From Draba incana (Eukaryota > Streptophyta > Magnoliopsida > Brassicales > Brassicaceae): a DNA stretch of 64,000 nucleotides. The stretch lies in the NCBI GenBank assembly GCA_963576765.1, contig OY755214.1, forward strand, positions 9,980,730-10,044,729. The letters run 5' to 3'. Under the pieces are notes generated by a model. The model was not told where the DNA came from and did no database searches. It was given only the letters and a program-made list of their open reading frames with translations. Position 1 is the first letter of the stretch, and every line of letters begins with the position of its first letter. Positions 36,081 through 48,446 of this stretch are shown piece by piece. The translations under genes were made by a program, and so were the position numbers.

Positions 36081-36341
36081 TGTTGTCATCTCCAAGTGAC
36101 AAATTCTGGGTTTTGGTGAAGAAGAGATTTTGTGTATTTGTTTCATCAAAAATAAAATAATAAACTGGGCCACTAATGAAAATGGGCTTTTATAATTTTA
36201 CTCCGCGAAAATTAAAAAAAGCCTCAAAATATATTATAATATGTTATGTTTAAAAAAAAACAAAAAACCTAAAGGGAAGAAAAGAAATCGTCTTCTCGGT
36301 ATCTCGCCGTTTGGATCTGGTTCTTTAACCGCACAGAAGGT
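36081..36341. promoter_or_regulatory. Shared divergent promoter of L35 and GAS41
   Basis: Only 261 bp separate the two start codons. It contains ACTGGGCCAC (36164-36173) and ATGGGCTTT (36182-36190), site-II/TCP-type TGGGC(C/T) elements typical of plant ribosomal-protein and housekeeping promoters. Confidence 0.6.
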
Positions 36342-37887
36342 ATGACCAGTAGCTCGTCGTCTAAGAAACAAGCTCAAGATCAGCCTGAAACCAGCGAACC
36401 AACTTTAAAATCTCTGAGAACAAAGATGACTAAATCCGACGAAAAGGTTTTTTTTTTTTTTCCTCTAATTGATCGAATATAACAATACCTAGAAGTGAAA
36501 TTCTACTTATTTTATGTGTTTGAAGCTCTTCAATTGTAGTTTTGAGGATGAAATTAATTTTCTTTTCTTTGTGTGTGTGGTTATGTCTTCGTTTGATTTT
36601 ACAGAAGAAGCTTAAAGACATTGAGATAAGTGTTCCACTTGTGTATGGTAATGTTGCATTCTGGCTTGGCAAGAAGGCTAGCGAGTAAGTCTTTAGCTTA
36701 ATAGGGTTTTGACTTTATTATAAGTTAGTTATAAAAAAAACCCCAAATTGTAAAAACTGCAACTTTTTCAATTTCAACTACTTTTTGTAAATCCATTTAC
36801 AGATTATTATTTCGATTTTGAAGTTTTTTTTAATATTGAAATGAAGTTTTTTAACTTTTTATTTCCATAAGATTAAAAGGTTCATTTTTTTTTTTAACAC
36901 TACCCTTGAAACAAAAATCTTGCTTTTATAAATTTCCTTTGATTTTTTTTGTTGCCTTAAAGTTTGATGTTTGTGTAGGTATCAATCTCATAAATGGGCT
37001 GTATATGTGCGTGGAGCAACAAACGAAGATATAAGTGTTGTAGTAAAGAAAGTTGTTTTTCAGCTTCATTCTAGTTTTAATAACCCGACCAGAGTTATCG
37101 AGGAGCCGCCATTTGAGGTATCCGAATCCGGTTGGGGAGAATTCGAGATTGCAATCACATTGCATTTCCATAGCGATGTCTGCGACAAACCGTTGAGTTT
37201 GTAAGTCCCCATTACAATTCCTTTTTTTTTATAGCATGTTGTTTTTAGAATATGCAAAAGTTACTTACGAGTTAATACTTGTTTTCGCGTAACACAACAG
37301 ATATCATCATTTAAAGTTATACCCTGAGGACGAATCAGGTCCTTTAACAATGAAGAAGCCCGTGGTTGTCGAATCTTACGATGAAATTGTGTTTCCTGAT
37401 CCTTCAGAGAGTTTTCTATCGAGGGTTCAGAATCACCCGGCTTTAACGTTCCCGAGATTACCCTCTGGTTACAACTTGCCTGCTCCAAGTATGTTACTCT
37501 TATCTAAGCATCTGTTACTTTTTTAGTAGATCATGTTTTAGAATTGTCTCTCTCACACAACCTAATTATTGATAGTGCAAGTCGATGATAATGGAAAAAA
37601 GAAGAGAGGTGATACTAAAGATCATAGTTTGGGACAATGGTTTACGAGTTTCTCTGAAGCAGATGAGTTATTACAGCTCGCGGCTGCTCGTCAACAGGTA
37701 ATAATAATAATAACCAAAGATGGGTTAAGATATGTATATGGATTTTTTCGGTGTATGTTTTGAAATCGGTTTTTTGTTTTCTTAATTCTTTTTTGGATAG
37801 GTTCAAGCGCATATTGCGAAACTCAGGCGACAAATAAGTTTGCTAGAAGGACAGAATCAAACTGTTAAAACTGGATCTGATCTCTGA
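36342..37887 (+). CDS. GAS41: YEATS-domain protein GAS41/TAF14b
   Basis: Six exons (36342-36446, 36605-36684, 36979-37200, 37301-37488, 37576-37697, 37801-37887) join in frame into 267 residues (Arabidopsis protein about 268). The YEATS domain spans about residues 42-150, with the typical SEYQSHKWAVYVRG, ESGWGEFEI and LYHHLKLYP segments; the aromatic cage and the GW(G)EF loop that reads acyl-lysine on histone H3 are present. The C-terminus (about 222-257) is a coiled coil used for complex assembly. GAS41 is a shared subunit of the SWR1 (H2A.Z deposition) and NuA4 (histone acetyltransferase) complexes and affects flowering time. No lesion seen. Confidence 0.97.
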
Positions 37888-39220
37888 ATTGAATGTGATC
37901 AGATAAGTAGCCATCTTCCATTGAGTGTGAGAATTGGCTTGTTGTAACCTTATTGTGTAGTATTAGCATAGAATTTTTTTTTTTTTAAACCATTTTCCCT
38001 TTTTTTAATGGATTTACCATTCCTGTTTTCTTGTATTGATAAAACATATAAAAATTAGTTGAAAAATCTCTTTAGAAATGTTAATTAATATTTTGATTAG
38101 ATTTGTTTTTTTTCGTTTACAACCTTTTCCACCACTATAATTTGATTTGCGTTTACTATTTACAATCATAGATAATACAATAAGTCAATATCAATCTTCA
38201 AGGAACGGAGAAAGTATGCTCTAGTTTGTTCAAGTAGTTCAGTTTTTGGATCCATATTTCTCCACTTCTCTCGCTCTGGCCTCTTGACGATGCTCCTTTC
38301 CTTTCGTCGATCAGTGTTTAGCCCTGTTTGATTTGATGTCTCGGCCAATTGTGAGTATGGTGGAGTCTGAATCTTGCTTCCGGTGGTCTTTGAGGTACAT
38401 CTTCCTCGATCATGAGCCTCTGTATTTTGCTTCAGGTACTGGTCTTTTCCTTATCTAGAACAAATGGTCTTCATGGTTTATGGTCCTACCTATATCTTCT
38501 CTCTTGATGGTCATCATGCGATTTGCCTTTGGGCTTGTTAAAGAGATTATCTTGGTGCTGAGTTTTTAAGTGTGATTCTTGTGGTGAAGAAGTTGTTTTT
38601 GAGGCTGATATATCTCGCCTAACAGTTTAGTTGTCCTCCTAATCCGCTATCCGAATCATTCTTCTATTGGCGATAAATATCAACACCTTGCCTTTGAGTA
38701 TTGGGTTGGATATCAATATGAAGAAACTTGGGATTTGTGTAGATGCTAATCTTGCTTGTTGGTGTTCTCTTCTTCCTGGTATATCTCGGTTTTGTCACTC
38801 TTAATTGTTTTAGATGTGTCTCTGGACTTGGAAAATTCTTTTCGAGTGCATTAGTAGCTCTTTGTCTCTTTTAGCCCTGATGTGGTTTCAATTTGAAGCA
38901 TGGGCTGCAAGCTCTTGGTGGTGGAAGGACTTGGCATATGGATAGTCAGTGGTGAGTTGGATGGTTTGGGCTATTAGATTTGGCTTTAGCTTTGCTGTTT
39001 TTGTTTTAGTTATAGATTGGTCTTTCGGTTTTGAGGTTCCTAGTGTGGATCCTTTTTCGTATCCCACCCGCGTATCTCACCATTATATTCTATTTTGGTA
39101 CTCCACTATGTGCAATATAATACTCCTATTTAAGATGACAAAAAAAGGAATACAGGGAGTACAAAGAGTTTCACACGCACACGGCACACTAAACGTTCGG
39201 TAAAATAAGCTTAAAGATTC
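37888..39220. other. Gene-free stretch, possibly a non-coding retroposon
   Basis: Between 38200 and 39120 the DNA is G/T-rich and less AT-rich than its surroundings (many TGGTCTTCATGG, TTTGGGCTTG and CTTGGTGGTGG words), with no long ORF. It resembles an untranslated retroposon or an old pseudogene; I recognise no protein. A Sadhu-like element is a guess only. Confidence 0.3.
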
Positions 39221-39636
39221 TCATTCAACACGTTGAACCGACCGGAGCTCAACCAAACCGGTATCCGGTCTATAATAACCGGTTTTGGGGTCTGGTATCC
39301 ATGATGGCTTCTCTACCTTAGTTTTGGTGCCTTTCTTATTAGTTGTCTTCGTCAAATCTTCTCTTCTAATCACTTTAGCTTCTCCTTCTGAAATTTTCGT
39401 TGCGTATCCTCTTCTACGATCATAACGAAATACAATCACAATTATTTGACAAATTATAATATAATATAGTTATGAAAAGATAATTAAACACCATCATGAA
39501 AATGGTTTGAAAATATCAAAATCCTTATTATCCAAGTAGTAGACTAGTAAAAATGAACTGATCAAAGGTCTTACCGTGAAATTGTGTTAGAAATGAAATA
39601 AGAGAGACGTCTCGAAAGAGAAAGAGATTGAGCCAT
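39221..39636 (-). CDS. LEA_3-family (SAG21/LEA5-like) small protein
   Basis: Two exons on the minus strand (39575-39636 and 39413 down to 39221) give 84 residues. The N-terminus MAQSLSLSRRLSYFISNTIS is Ser/Arg-rich and hydrophobic, ending at RRGYAT, the usual mitochondrial presequence plus processing site of the family. The C-terminal half holds the family signature PSWIPDPKTGYYRPDT followed by VELR. LEA_3 proteins are stress-induced, largely disordered and mostly mitochondrial; SAG21 is the best-known member. The first exon of 62 bases is easily missed. I do not recall a LEA_3 gene at this place in A. thaliana, so it may have moved here; that needs a comparison. Confidence 0.85.
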
Positions 39637-40515
39637 CTTTTTGTTATTGATTTCTGGAAATGTTAATAGAGAAGCATGGATTAGAGCATCAAAGGATGAC
39701 AACTTTATATATAGCAAAAATTTACATGCCAGCTGTTATTGGAAATACTATATTTTTTCTAAAACAATCATAGATAAATGAATTTCTAACGTTTTAATGC
39801 TGATTCGAATTTCTTGAGTGGTTGTTATGGAGAGGCTTGTGTCGACTGAAACGTTTTCGACACTTAGATCATGGAACTAGTTGGACTTGTCTTGATCGTA
39901 CGTCAGAAGATAATATAAACACAAAATCTAAATTTTCTTTTTCAACAGTTGTTATGATGTGATGTGAATCATGTGATACGTCTTTGCTTTAGTTATTAGT
40001 TTCAAAGATGATTGAAGTTTTATATTGATTGTTAAAGAGACGGATGCCACAAGACAATCAGATGTCGGTATTTTTTTATAATATATTTTTGGAAAGCAAA
40101 AAAATGACAAAAATGTTTGGCCCAAAAACCAATCAAATGTAGGTACTTCTAGTTCTAATAGTACTTGGTTTATAAGGTTTTCAATGTTGTTTATTTTTGC
40201 GTGTTGAGAATGATGATTAGTTGAGAATGTTTTTAAAGTTGTATCTTGAAATCAGATTGTTCGGAATTTGATTCAGTTTGAGAATCAAAGTTGGTCCAAT
40301 TAACAATTTATCAACGGTACACCATTTTAGGAGTTCCGAAACATTGCGAGTTCATGATTCTCTATGATCATACTTAGAGGTACAAAAACGTCAGCACTAA
40401 AAAAACAAAAAGGCTCTACTTATGCTTCCCCACAAAATTTGCAGATGTATATGCTCACCCAAAAGGAAACACAAATACTCAACAACTCTAACGATGCTAA
40501 TTGCGTTTACGAAAT
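39637..40515. other. Spacer between LEA gene and SUV2 3' end
   Basis: Promoter side of the LEA gene and 3' side of SUV2. No further gene seen. Confidence 0.45.
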
Positions 40516-43334
40516 TTAGTCACCTAAGAAGGCAAAAACCCGTCTCTTAAAAATGCGTGCTAAATCCACGATTTCCGAATCTCTCATTCTCTGAACACTG
40601 TTTTGGGGTTGTCCAAGTAAGTTTCTTCTACGGGACAATCTTGTCGCTGCATCAACAGTTAGGCTCGCCATGTCTCTGCTCTTTGTCAATTCCCTTAGGA
40701 TCGTAGAAGAGCTTGACGAACCAGAGACAAGTCTGTTAAGTAAAATCAGTATCTCTCTCATCAACAGTGTCCTCGCTTTGAATATTTCTGCGTCTCGATG
40801 AAAGTCGGTTTCTGAGTCCATTTCCGCTACTAAAAGATGAAGTATCAGCATTAAGAAGTTGGTGTCTTGCGGTAGTTTGTGATTCGAGAGTAGTTCATAG
40901 CCAGAGTTTCCTGAAGAAGCTACTAAAGCCAAGATCATTATTACATTCCGGCATAGTTCCAGATCCTGAAATGTCAAATCAACCGAAAGACTTTTAAATC
41001 CAAATCGCAGGCAAACAACTACTCGACATGAAGAGTTTTCTTCGGTTTATATTTTGTACCTCTGATGTCTTTCTGGGAGAAGTCAGACAACCTGCTAGAC
41101 CTTCAAAGATCGTACCAAATGCTTCCAATGAAAAGAGATTTCCTTCGCTGTCGTTTCCAGAAGCTTGAGATTTCTTTTCATCGTGGAAAGAATCAAATCT
41201 AGCTAGTAGTTTCGGGCCTTTAAACGGAAGATAAATAAATAGGTTAGGAACGAAAAAAGCAATTTGTGATGTTCTCGCCGTAAACAAGTTACCGAGTGAT
41301 TCAATTTGGTACTTACAGTTTAGCAGCAAGTAGAAAAGTTGAATGGCTCCTTTCCGGACATTTACGCCAGCTTCTTTTCTTAAAAGTAACGCAATGGTCT
41401 TAAACACTTCCATGGAGACAAAAATGATCAAAGAAGAATCATCGTTATATGAAAGTAGATGTTAACAGTTCAGAAAAAGAAATGGTTTGAATGCTTACGT
41501 TTCTCTCTCGGTAAAAGCATCAGTTCTCATCACGATTATGTTCATGATCGATACTGCTTCCAGCTTCACAGTCGCCTCAGTTCTTCTACTAGCAATTTCA
41601 TTCATCAAATTAAACAGAGAATGCCAGTTTGCATCCCAACTTGGCTGAGGGTTATCAGTATCTCCGTGACTCTTCTTGCTGGCCTCATCACCTGTGTTAT
41701 TGTCCCTGATAGAGAGCACTGGGAAATCAAATCAAAGGTCATAAGAACGCTATAAAGACTGCATTTCGTAAAAAGAGACCATAAAACCTATAGGGCATTT
41801 AAGAACTTGAAATAATAAGTGATCATGAAAAAACAAATCATTACATTTTTGGTTTTATGGTAAACGTAAGAATTTAGATCACCAGAAAGAGAGAGTAAGA
41901 TACCTGGCTTCAAATCTCTTTTCATCACCAGATATATGTTCCAAGAGCACATGAAGTACATGGAGAGATCTATGTACAAGAACGACCTGCAGAACAGTTG
42001 GATGAATAGACTAACCAAAAAAGGGAGAAATGAAAAAGATCCATGAAGCTACAAATTGCAGATAAAGCCTTGAATCGAAATCAGACGTACATTTTCCGCT
42101 TTACAAAGATCAAGTAGTGGTTCAACCAAGGACTTCAAACTAACAAACCCATAGCTCATCTGCAGAAGACATGGGCAGTTCAATTATATAGTATGAACTA
42201 TAGTCTATGTATCGACAATTATAACGTTTGAACTCAAAGCCATACCTTTGTTACAGCAGAGTACAAATTATGTACTTTTTCAGATTCTAATGCTTTAGAA
42301 GATTGTATAATCAACGAGGTTTTGGCTGCCGGTTTTTCTTTTTCCTGAGAAGGCGTAGTGGTTTTCATAAAGCTAAAGAGAATCTGGAGATCTGTTGAGC
42401 AAGCAAGTAGCAACTCTGAGATCAAATTTCTTCTCAGATCCTGATAGTTTGAAGTGAGCCATATATCTTGCAGTTTCTTTGAAAGGTCAGCATGATTGGC
42501 AAGATCTGCCTGAACACCACTGGTCTTGAAGCCTGACTTATACCAAACCAAAAATAATGAATAATAAAACCAAAATTTTTTTTAATCCACACAATAGGAC
42601 TTCAAAATCTTCATACTCAAATATTATACATTCACATACTTCTTTTATCCTCCAACCCCGTTGTAGAGTCGATTTCTCCACCATTTACTGAAGTTCCAAC
42701 ATCTTGTTCCCTGTTTCACAAGACTTCTTCATTAGACCATCACTTGAGATTTGTAAATGAAAATGATTGAACCCTAACACACACAATATCCTACAAGACT
42801 ACTACATACTTAATGGCTATGTTAATTCAGAAACGAAATCAAGTCAATTTACTCACAAATTTGTTTTCTTAGAAGCATGAAGTGTAGCACATTGCTCTTT
42901 ACTTTCAGCATGAGAGTTTTTGGTCTGTGCTTCTTTGTTTTCCACCTTTCTAAGCTCAGAACATTCTTTTTCCTGAAACCATCAATGAAATTTTGAACAT
43001 TTTTAAAGATTTCAATTTCAATGAAGTGAAAACTCAAAGATATGATCAAAACCTTATCCAACAACTGCTTCGAGACAAGTTCTAGCTCCTTCTGTATATC
43101 ATAATACCACAAGAACAATATCAGAAAACTAGCAATATCATCCTAAATCACAGAAAAGCAAACCCTAACCTTAAGCCGATCGATTTCGAGATCCTTTTCA
43201 CTATCATACCGACGATTCGAAGAAATTGGCGAGTCCGGTCTAATAGCCACCGTAGAATTGGAGTAAACCGGGAAATTGGGAACGGTTACTCTTTGAGAGA
43301 GTATTCTCGGTGGAGAGTAACTTACGAAAGGATT
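40516..43334 (-). pseudogene. SUV2: SUV2 (ATRIP homologue), main part, cut off from its first exon
   Basis: Minus-strand exons recognisable at 43170-43334 (PFVSYSPPRILSQRV, continues exon 1), 43053-43091, 42857-42972, 42640-42710, 42246-42536, 42091-42159, 41904-41986, 41499-41718, 41317-41423, 41060-41217 and 40516-40965 (stop). SUV2/HUS2 is the plant ATRIP, partner of ATR in the replication-stress and UV checkpoint; the N-terminal coiled coil (KELELVSKQLLDK) and the helical-repeat body are visible. The gene is broken in several ways. The Athila LTR sits directly upstream of the 43334 end. The acceptor before 41423 reads AT, where the duplicated copy has AG. Exon phases do not match at the joins 42640/42536 and 41904/41718 (shared by both copies), which means either small indels or splice sites I missed. 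The 3' half (41217 to 40516) is in frame. Confidence 0.85.
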
Positions 43335-44625
43335 TCATACACAGAGTTTTAACCCTATATTCTACTGCAACTGCACAGCAAACGAAGTAGTTATTTAGGG
43401 ATCGAATCCTCGAGGACCAAATTCACTTACACAACTTATTATAGAAAATTGAATTAAACTAAGCAGGAAACAAGAGTTGATGGTGATGTTAAAAATAAAA
43501 GACAAGATTGCAAATGAAAACGGTTTTAATTCCGATTAATAAAAACGCTAGGCTTTAGAGAATCTCAGGAAATCACTTTAACAAACCAGACAACTATTCA
43601 GATTCAGATATGCATGCATCTAGAACTCAAAACACAGTTTATAAATTATTCCACTTTCATGATAATAATTACTATCCCTAGAGATCCAAGAACCTATACT
43701 TTCTCATGGTCTCGGCTATCCTAGGCAAGCAGTACAGTTCATGTTTTGATTTGTTCACAATCAGTTTCTAATTCACTTTCGAGACTAGAACCTAATTGTT
43801 CATCAACAGTAGTTCCAGTGATTCACAGGCTTTTGGAATGTAAATCAACTTAAGATCTAGGATTAAGTGATCAGTTCAATCCTAGCTTTATGCCTAACAG
43901 TGATGAAGATGATAAAGATTAAACAACCTATTTGTGTCTGATTTATTGTGTGAAATCCATCGAAACCCTAAAACCTAACTCAAGATCTACTCAGACATAA
44001 TTGAAAGAAAAGCAATAGCAAAAGATGAAGAATGCATAATAATATAAAAGAAATCAATAGGGTTCATAAATCTTCTCAGGAAAGTAGTAGATCTCTTCTC
44101 CCTTGCTTACAATTGCGAAAAGCTCTCAAAAGTCTCAGTAAAAACGTGCTAGAAAAAGTGATGTTCTTTTCAGTCTAAAAGAAATAGGGGTTTTATATGA
44201 TAAAACGCAGAAAAAGGAAAATCCCATAAAATCAGGGAAACAGACCGGTCGGTCCGTTTGATGGACCGGTCGGTCCTCTTCAGAATCAGGTTTCTTCGTC
44301 TCGCCTGGACCGGTCGGTCTGATGGTGGACCGGTCGGTCTGAGTTGTCCAGTGGGTAGACCGACCGAGCAGACCGGTCGGTCCATGAATCGTTTGATCGG
44401 TCTCGGTCTTCACATGCAAAAAAGGACCGGTCGGTCCAACCACTGGACCGGTCGGTCCAGGGCCTTCATTTCACCGATTTTCGCCCATTTGCTTGAATCT
44501 TTGTTCCGAACGCGTGTAGCTCCAAATCCTCATGTATGGACCTAAATAAAGACTCAAGACAACTCAAAAGACTCTAAAACCTCATTAAAAACATAATTAG
44601 GGAAGTCCAAATTCTCATTATATCA
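43335..44625 (-). repeat. Athila 3' LTR (complete, about 1.29 kb)
   Basis: Begins TGATA on the minus strand at 44625 and ends TATGA at 43335, close to a perfect TGATA...TATCA terminus. It contains five or more GGACCGGTCGGTC modules between 44240 and 44460. The 5' partner at 56343-57450 is nearly identical over the shared part; the few differences include 43692 T/G, 43891 G/A and one base in a module. Confidence 0.85.
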
Positions 44626-45912
44626 ACTCCCCCAGACTTAGATCTTTGCTTGTCCTCAAGTGAAGACAAACTAGAAACAAGTTCAAGGAAGTTATAAAAC
44701 CAAAAACAAACCTTCGCAAGATGAATGCAATCCTTTAAGACCCCACAGATGTAATACTAACAACCCTCATAGACAGATCAAAAACCAAGATGGTACTTCA
44801 TGTACTTTTACCAAATACATAGCAATGTCACCCTACTCAAGTTCCTATGTCTCAGCGACTTTTATACCAGGGTTCATAAATCTTACCAGAGGGAAAATGT
44901 CCGTCGCATAAGGGTTAAGGTTTTTGGGCTGTTTAGTGGTGGTAATGAGTGTTTAGGCTAACCTTGTCGCGGCCGAATGCAGTCATGGCGCAAAAACCCA
45001 AGAGAACTAAGTCCAAGGATGATGCACAGCTTTGCAAACTTAAGACTATTTCATTTAGACAAAACCTTTCTGCTTAAGGACTAATACAAAGAACTAGAAA
45101 TATAAACATGCTTATAATTATTCATGGAAAACCTGAGGTTTTATTCTAATCCCTTTCAGCTGTATTCTTTTTTTTTTTTTTTATCTGGGGATTAGTTCTA
45201 ACCTTTCCTAAGTACAAATGATGCAGAACAAAAATGAGTAAAGAAATTAAAAATCCTAAGCAGAAAAGTTTTTAAGTAGTACCGAGTCTTTAGAATGGTC
45301 AGCTGGCCGGAATATCCCTCCGGAGTTTTTACGCTTGAGTGCATGTCAATATCTTGGACATAAGGCATGGAGTTTAAAAGAAAAGGTTAGGGTAATGGTG
45401 TGGTACCAGACTAAAGATGAGCCTGGCCATTTGGAGTCCTGAAAAGAGGAATGTGTTTGAAAATGGATAGGACTCCTAACGTTGTTGTTACTGCTTATGC
45501 GATTTCGAATTCCCTCTGTTAAGAAAAACAAAATAGCATAAAAAGTGTCAGCGTTAGCTTTCAAGGAGACGGGAGCATTCAGGTAACATTGATCCGCCTA
45601 GGGTGTTTCTAATCTTCCCATTAGCATTGGTTTGTCACTGTTAGAGGGGTTAGAAAATATCATGTGGTCCTAGAAATGCATGCAAATCACAAAAGGTTTA
45701 GTACAAACTGACTCAATAAAACTGAAAACGACTCAAGAAAAACCAAAGATAAAATAAGAAAACAGAAAACATAATTAGTACCAATAGTACTCCCCCCAGA
45801 CTTACTTCACACCGACCCGGTGTGAGAATGAATCCAAGGGAAATGACTATTAAAAGAAAGACAATAAAAAAAAATGAAAGCAAAAAGAAAAGAAAGAAAA
45901 GCTAACTCGTCA
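44626..45912 (-). other. Athila 3' non-coding region
   Basis: From the polypurine tract next to the 3' LTR to the end of the env-like ORF. A second purine tract (minus strand AAGTCTGGGGGGAGT, near 45790-45805) resembles the one at the LTR, as in Athila elements with an internal polypurine tract. No ORF. Confidence 0.55.
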
Positions 45913-47585
45913 TCAGAAAGTTGGAGACTCATCATCAGCCATGGTCTCATCGCTGTCAGGAGCATCATCAGCATCCTCCGCATCATCGTGTCTCACCTCT
46001 GTAGAAGGTCCAGAAGGTGGAGGCATGCGACTCCTAGCAAGCTCTGGTCCACTAACTGCATCTGTGCCTTGTGAACAAGAAAGGGCACCCCAAATTGCAG
46101 CCAGCATGTTGTGAATCTTATGGGAAGTCCTGTGCTGGTGCTCTCTGTACTCAGATTCGGTCCATGTATCGCGAAGCGGAGAAGGGCAGAACTGGCCTTC
46201 ATAAGGCTGGAGCTGGTAACTCTGCGCATGCGAAGCAGTACCACTGCTAGTCTCTGCAGTGCCAGTGTCTCGGGTAACATGGCGGCGCTTCCTGCGCTGT
46301 AAAGGTGCCTGAGGCTCTGCGTTCTGAACTGGCTCTGTAGTCTGAGCTGATGATGATGGCAAGAATCTCACATTGGCGATGGAAGTGAGAGGTACATGGT
46401 CACTAGGTAACCGAATAGACAACATAGTACCATCCAAAGCAGAATAACGCTACTTGCCACCAACTATCCATCTACACGTACTCAAATGCTGCATGTTGAA
46501 AGTGAAGGTGCTAGGATCTCCTCAGTGTCCTCGAGATCAATCCCATGAAATGCAAAGATGGGGGTTAGGAGACTCCCACAGACCTCTTTCTTCCCAGGTC
46601 CCTCGAAAGCTCTAAACTTCCTCTCTGTCAGGATATTCGCAAACGCTGCTCCGAAATTCGTGTTCTGGTCGCGAGGAGGATCAGAGTAGATATCGTGCAC
46701 AAACTCCGGCATCCCATAATGTAACAAGAGCAACTCATCATGACGCAAAGCTCCTGGATCCGCTTTGCAAAACATAGTAAAACTCAGAGCTTTAGCGACA
46801 ATGCGGATAATGGGGTTCCGGATACGGGTCAGTTTCATGGCTCGTGGTGTGGCATCACCCATAGCTATATTGCCCCATAGAACATGACTCTGACGAAAGA
46901 ACCTGTTACCAGGAAATTCAGGACGTGAATGACTGTCATCAAAGCCGTAGATGTTACACAACTCGCTCATCGAAATCTCGTATGACTTGCCCTGTATCTT
47001 GTACGACAAAATTCCTTTCTCAACGTTCCCTTGATCATTGGACGGATAGTAAACCTCACAAGAGGCCAGAAACTGCCTTACTAGCTCGGGATATAAGGGA
47101 TACTGTGTCGTCACCATTTTCCCGAGTCCTATACGATCTAAAATAGTAAGCACCTCATCCTCAATACCCAATTCCTCCAACATATCAGTACATAGAAACC
47201 TAGTCGGCGCTATTTCCACATTAAGCAACCCATTATAGTAGACACTATTATAATGAACCCAACCATCCGTTTTCCGTTTGTTCGCGTAAGACGATTCCTT
47301 AACAAACTCTTTCTTATCTATCACAGGATGAAGGTCAATTCTAGGGAAAGGAATACCGTCCGGTCGTGGCCATTGATTACTAGGAATGGAACGCGAACTT
47401 CGCGGTTTACGCGGTGCTTCTTGTTGACGAGACCCAGCTATTCCTTTTCCTTTTTCTTCTCTTGTAGGACGTCTTTGTTTGTCATGATTGCGTTTGGTTT
47501 GAAGTTCATGTTCCTCGTCTCCGGGAATCGAAGAGGTGGAGCGACGGTCTGTAGTACGAGCCATAGCTGCAAAAACCAAACCCAA
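45913..47585 (-). pseudogene. Athila env-like ORF (ATHILA ORF-1 family), broken
   Basis: The first part (46482-47585, 367 residues) matches the ATHILA family. It has a basic N-terminal region, then IDLHPVIDKKEFVKES, FLCTDMLEELGIEDE and YPELVRQFLASCEVYY. The second part (45913-46437, 174 residues, Pro/Ser-rich and acidic at the end) continues it in another frame. Between them is a frameshift near 46500 and an in-frame TAG near 46455. It lies downstream of pol, where Athila elements carry this putative envelope-like or accessory protein of unproven function. Confidence 0.85.
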
Positions 47586-48446
47586 TCAAAGTGAGAAACA
47601 ACCAAATCAAAGTCAAGGATCAAAATTCGGAATTCATCAAAACTACCCAAAAACCCGAAATTTTAAGACCCAAATTCGAAACCCATACCTTGCAGATCGA
47701 CCAAATTGAGGCTAGAATTAGATAGAGGGTGAAAAACTAAGCAAGCTAGGGCCAAGAATCGTTCAATTTGGTTAAGAATTCAAGGAGTTAGGGTTTGTAG
47801 AAGTTTTTGGGAATTTCTCTCAAGAACACTTGAAAGAGATAAGGGGATTGAGTTTTAATCGTGAAAGAGGGGTGGGTTCAGAGAATTGGGGGTTTTTAAT
47901 TGGAAGAACCGGTTCAATTACACAAATTTCAGTTTGATTGAAATAATTTCGGTTCAAATTTAATGAAATTAAACCGGTTAGGATACTTACCTGGCGTGGA
48001 CCGACCGGTCTGATACAGGGACCGGTCGGTCTGGGATGCATCGTGCATGGTCGATCCGCGGGACGTGGGAGGATCGGCATCGGGACGTGCAGGGATCGGC
48101 ATCGGGACGTGGAAGAGACCGACCGGTCTGAAGTTAGACCGACCGGTCCAGGGTCTCCAGTGGGTAGACCGACCTAGGAGACCGGTCGGTCTATTAGGGA
48201 CCGAGCAATGTCAAAAAAAAAAAAAAAATCGAGACCGACCGGTCTGCTGGGAGACCGACCCGTCCAGTCCTGGCTCCGATTCCAAACTTCTGTGACGAGA
48301 ATCCTAAGGAGAAACCAAAAAGAAAAACAAAAACCAAGGTAAAACCGAAAAAGAATGAAAAAGAAAGAACATATATATACACTTACAAGTGGGTTGCCTC
48401 CCACTAAGCGCTTTGTTTAACGTCGTTAGCTTGACGTGTGCGCCTC
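47586..48446 (-). other. Spacer between pol and env-like ORF, with GGACCGGTCGGTC modules
   Basis: Modules lie at about 48000-48030, 48118-48150, 48165-48195 and 48230-48275. One stretch, CCAGTGGGTAGACCGACC plus (C/G)GAGxAGACCGGTCGGTC, is shared with the LTR (44345-44385). An A-run at 48212-48226. Frames across it are repeat artefacts. Confidence 0.6.

Noticed and set aside
41459..41755. Plus-strand open frame repeated at 54467-54763
   Set aside because: It is antisense to a SUV2 exon and occurs twice only because that exon is duplicated.
44240..44460. CRISPR-like look of short palindromic repeats with spacers
   Set aside because: Spacers are short, unequal and partly shared, copies vary, and the context is a plant LTR retrotransposon.
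44258..44545. Open frame with repeated Asp-Arg-Pro-Val and Thr-Gly-Pro peptides (also on the other strand and at 57266-57670)
   Set aside because: Encoded by the palindromic GGACCGGTCGGTCC modules of the Athila LTR in several frames at once; a repeat artefact.
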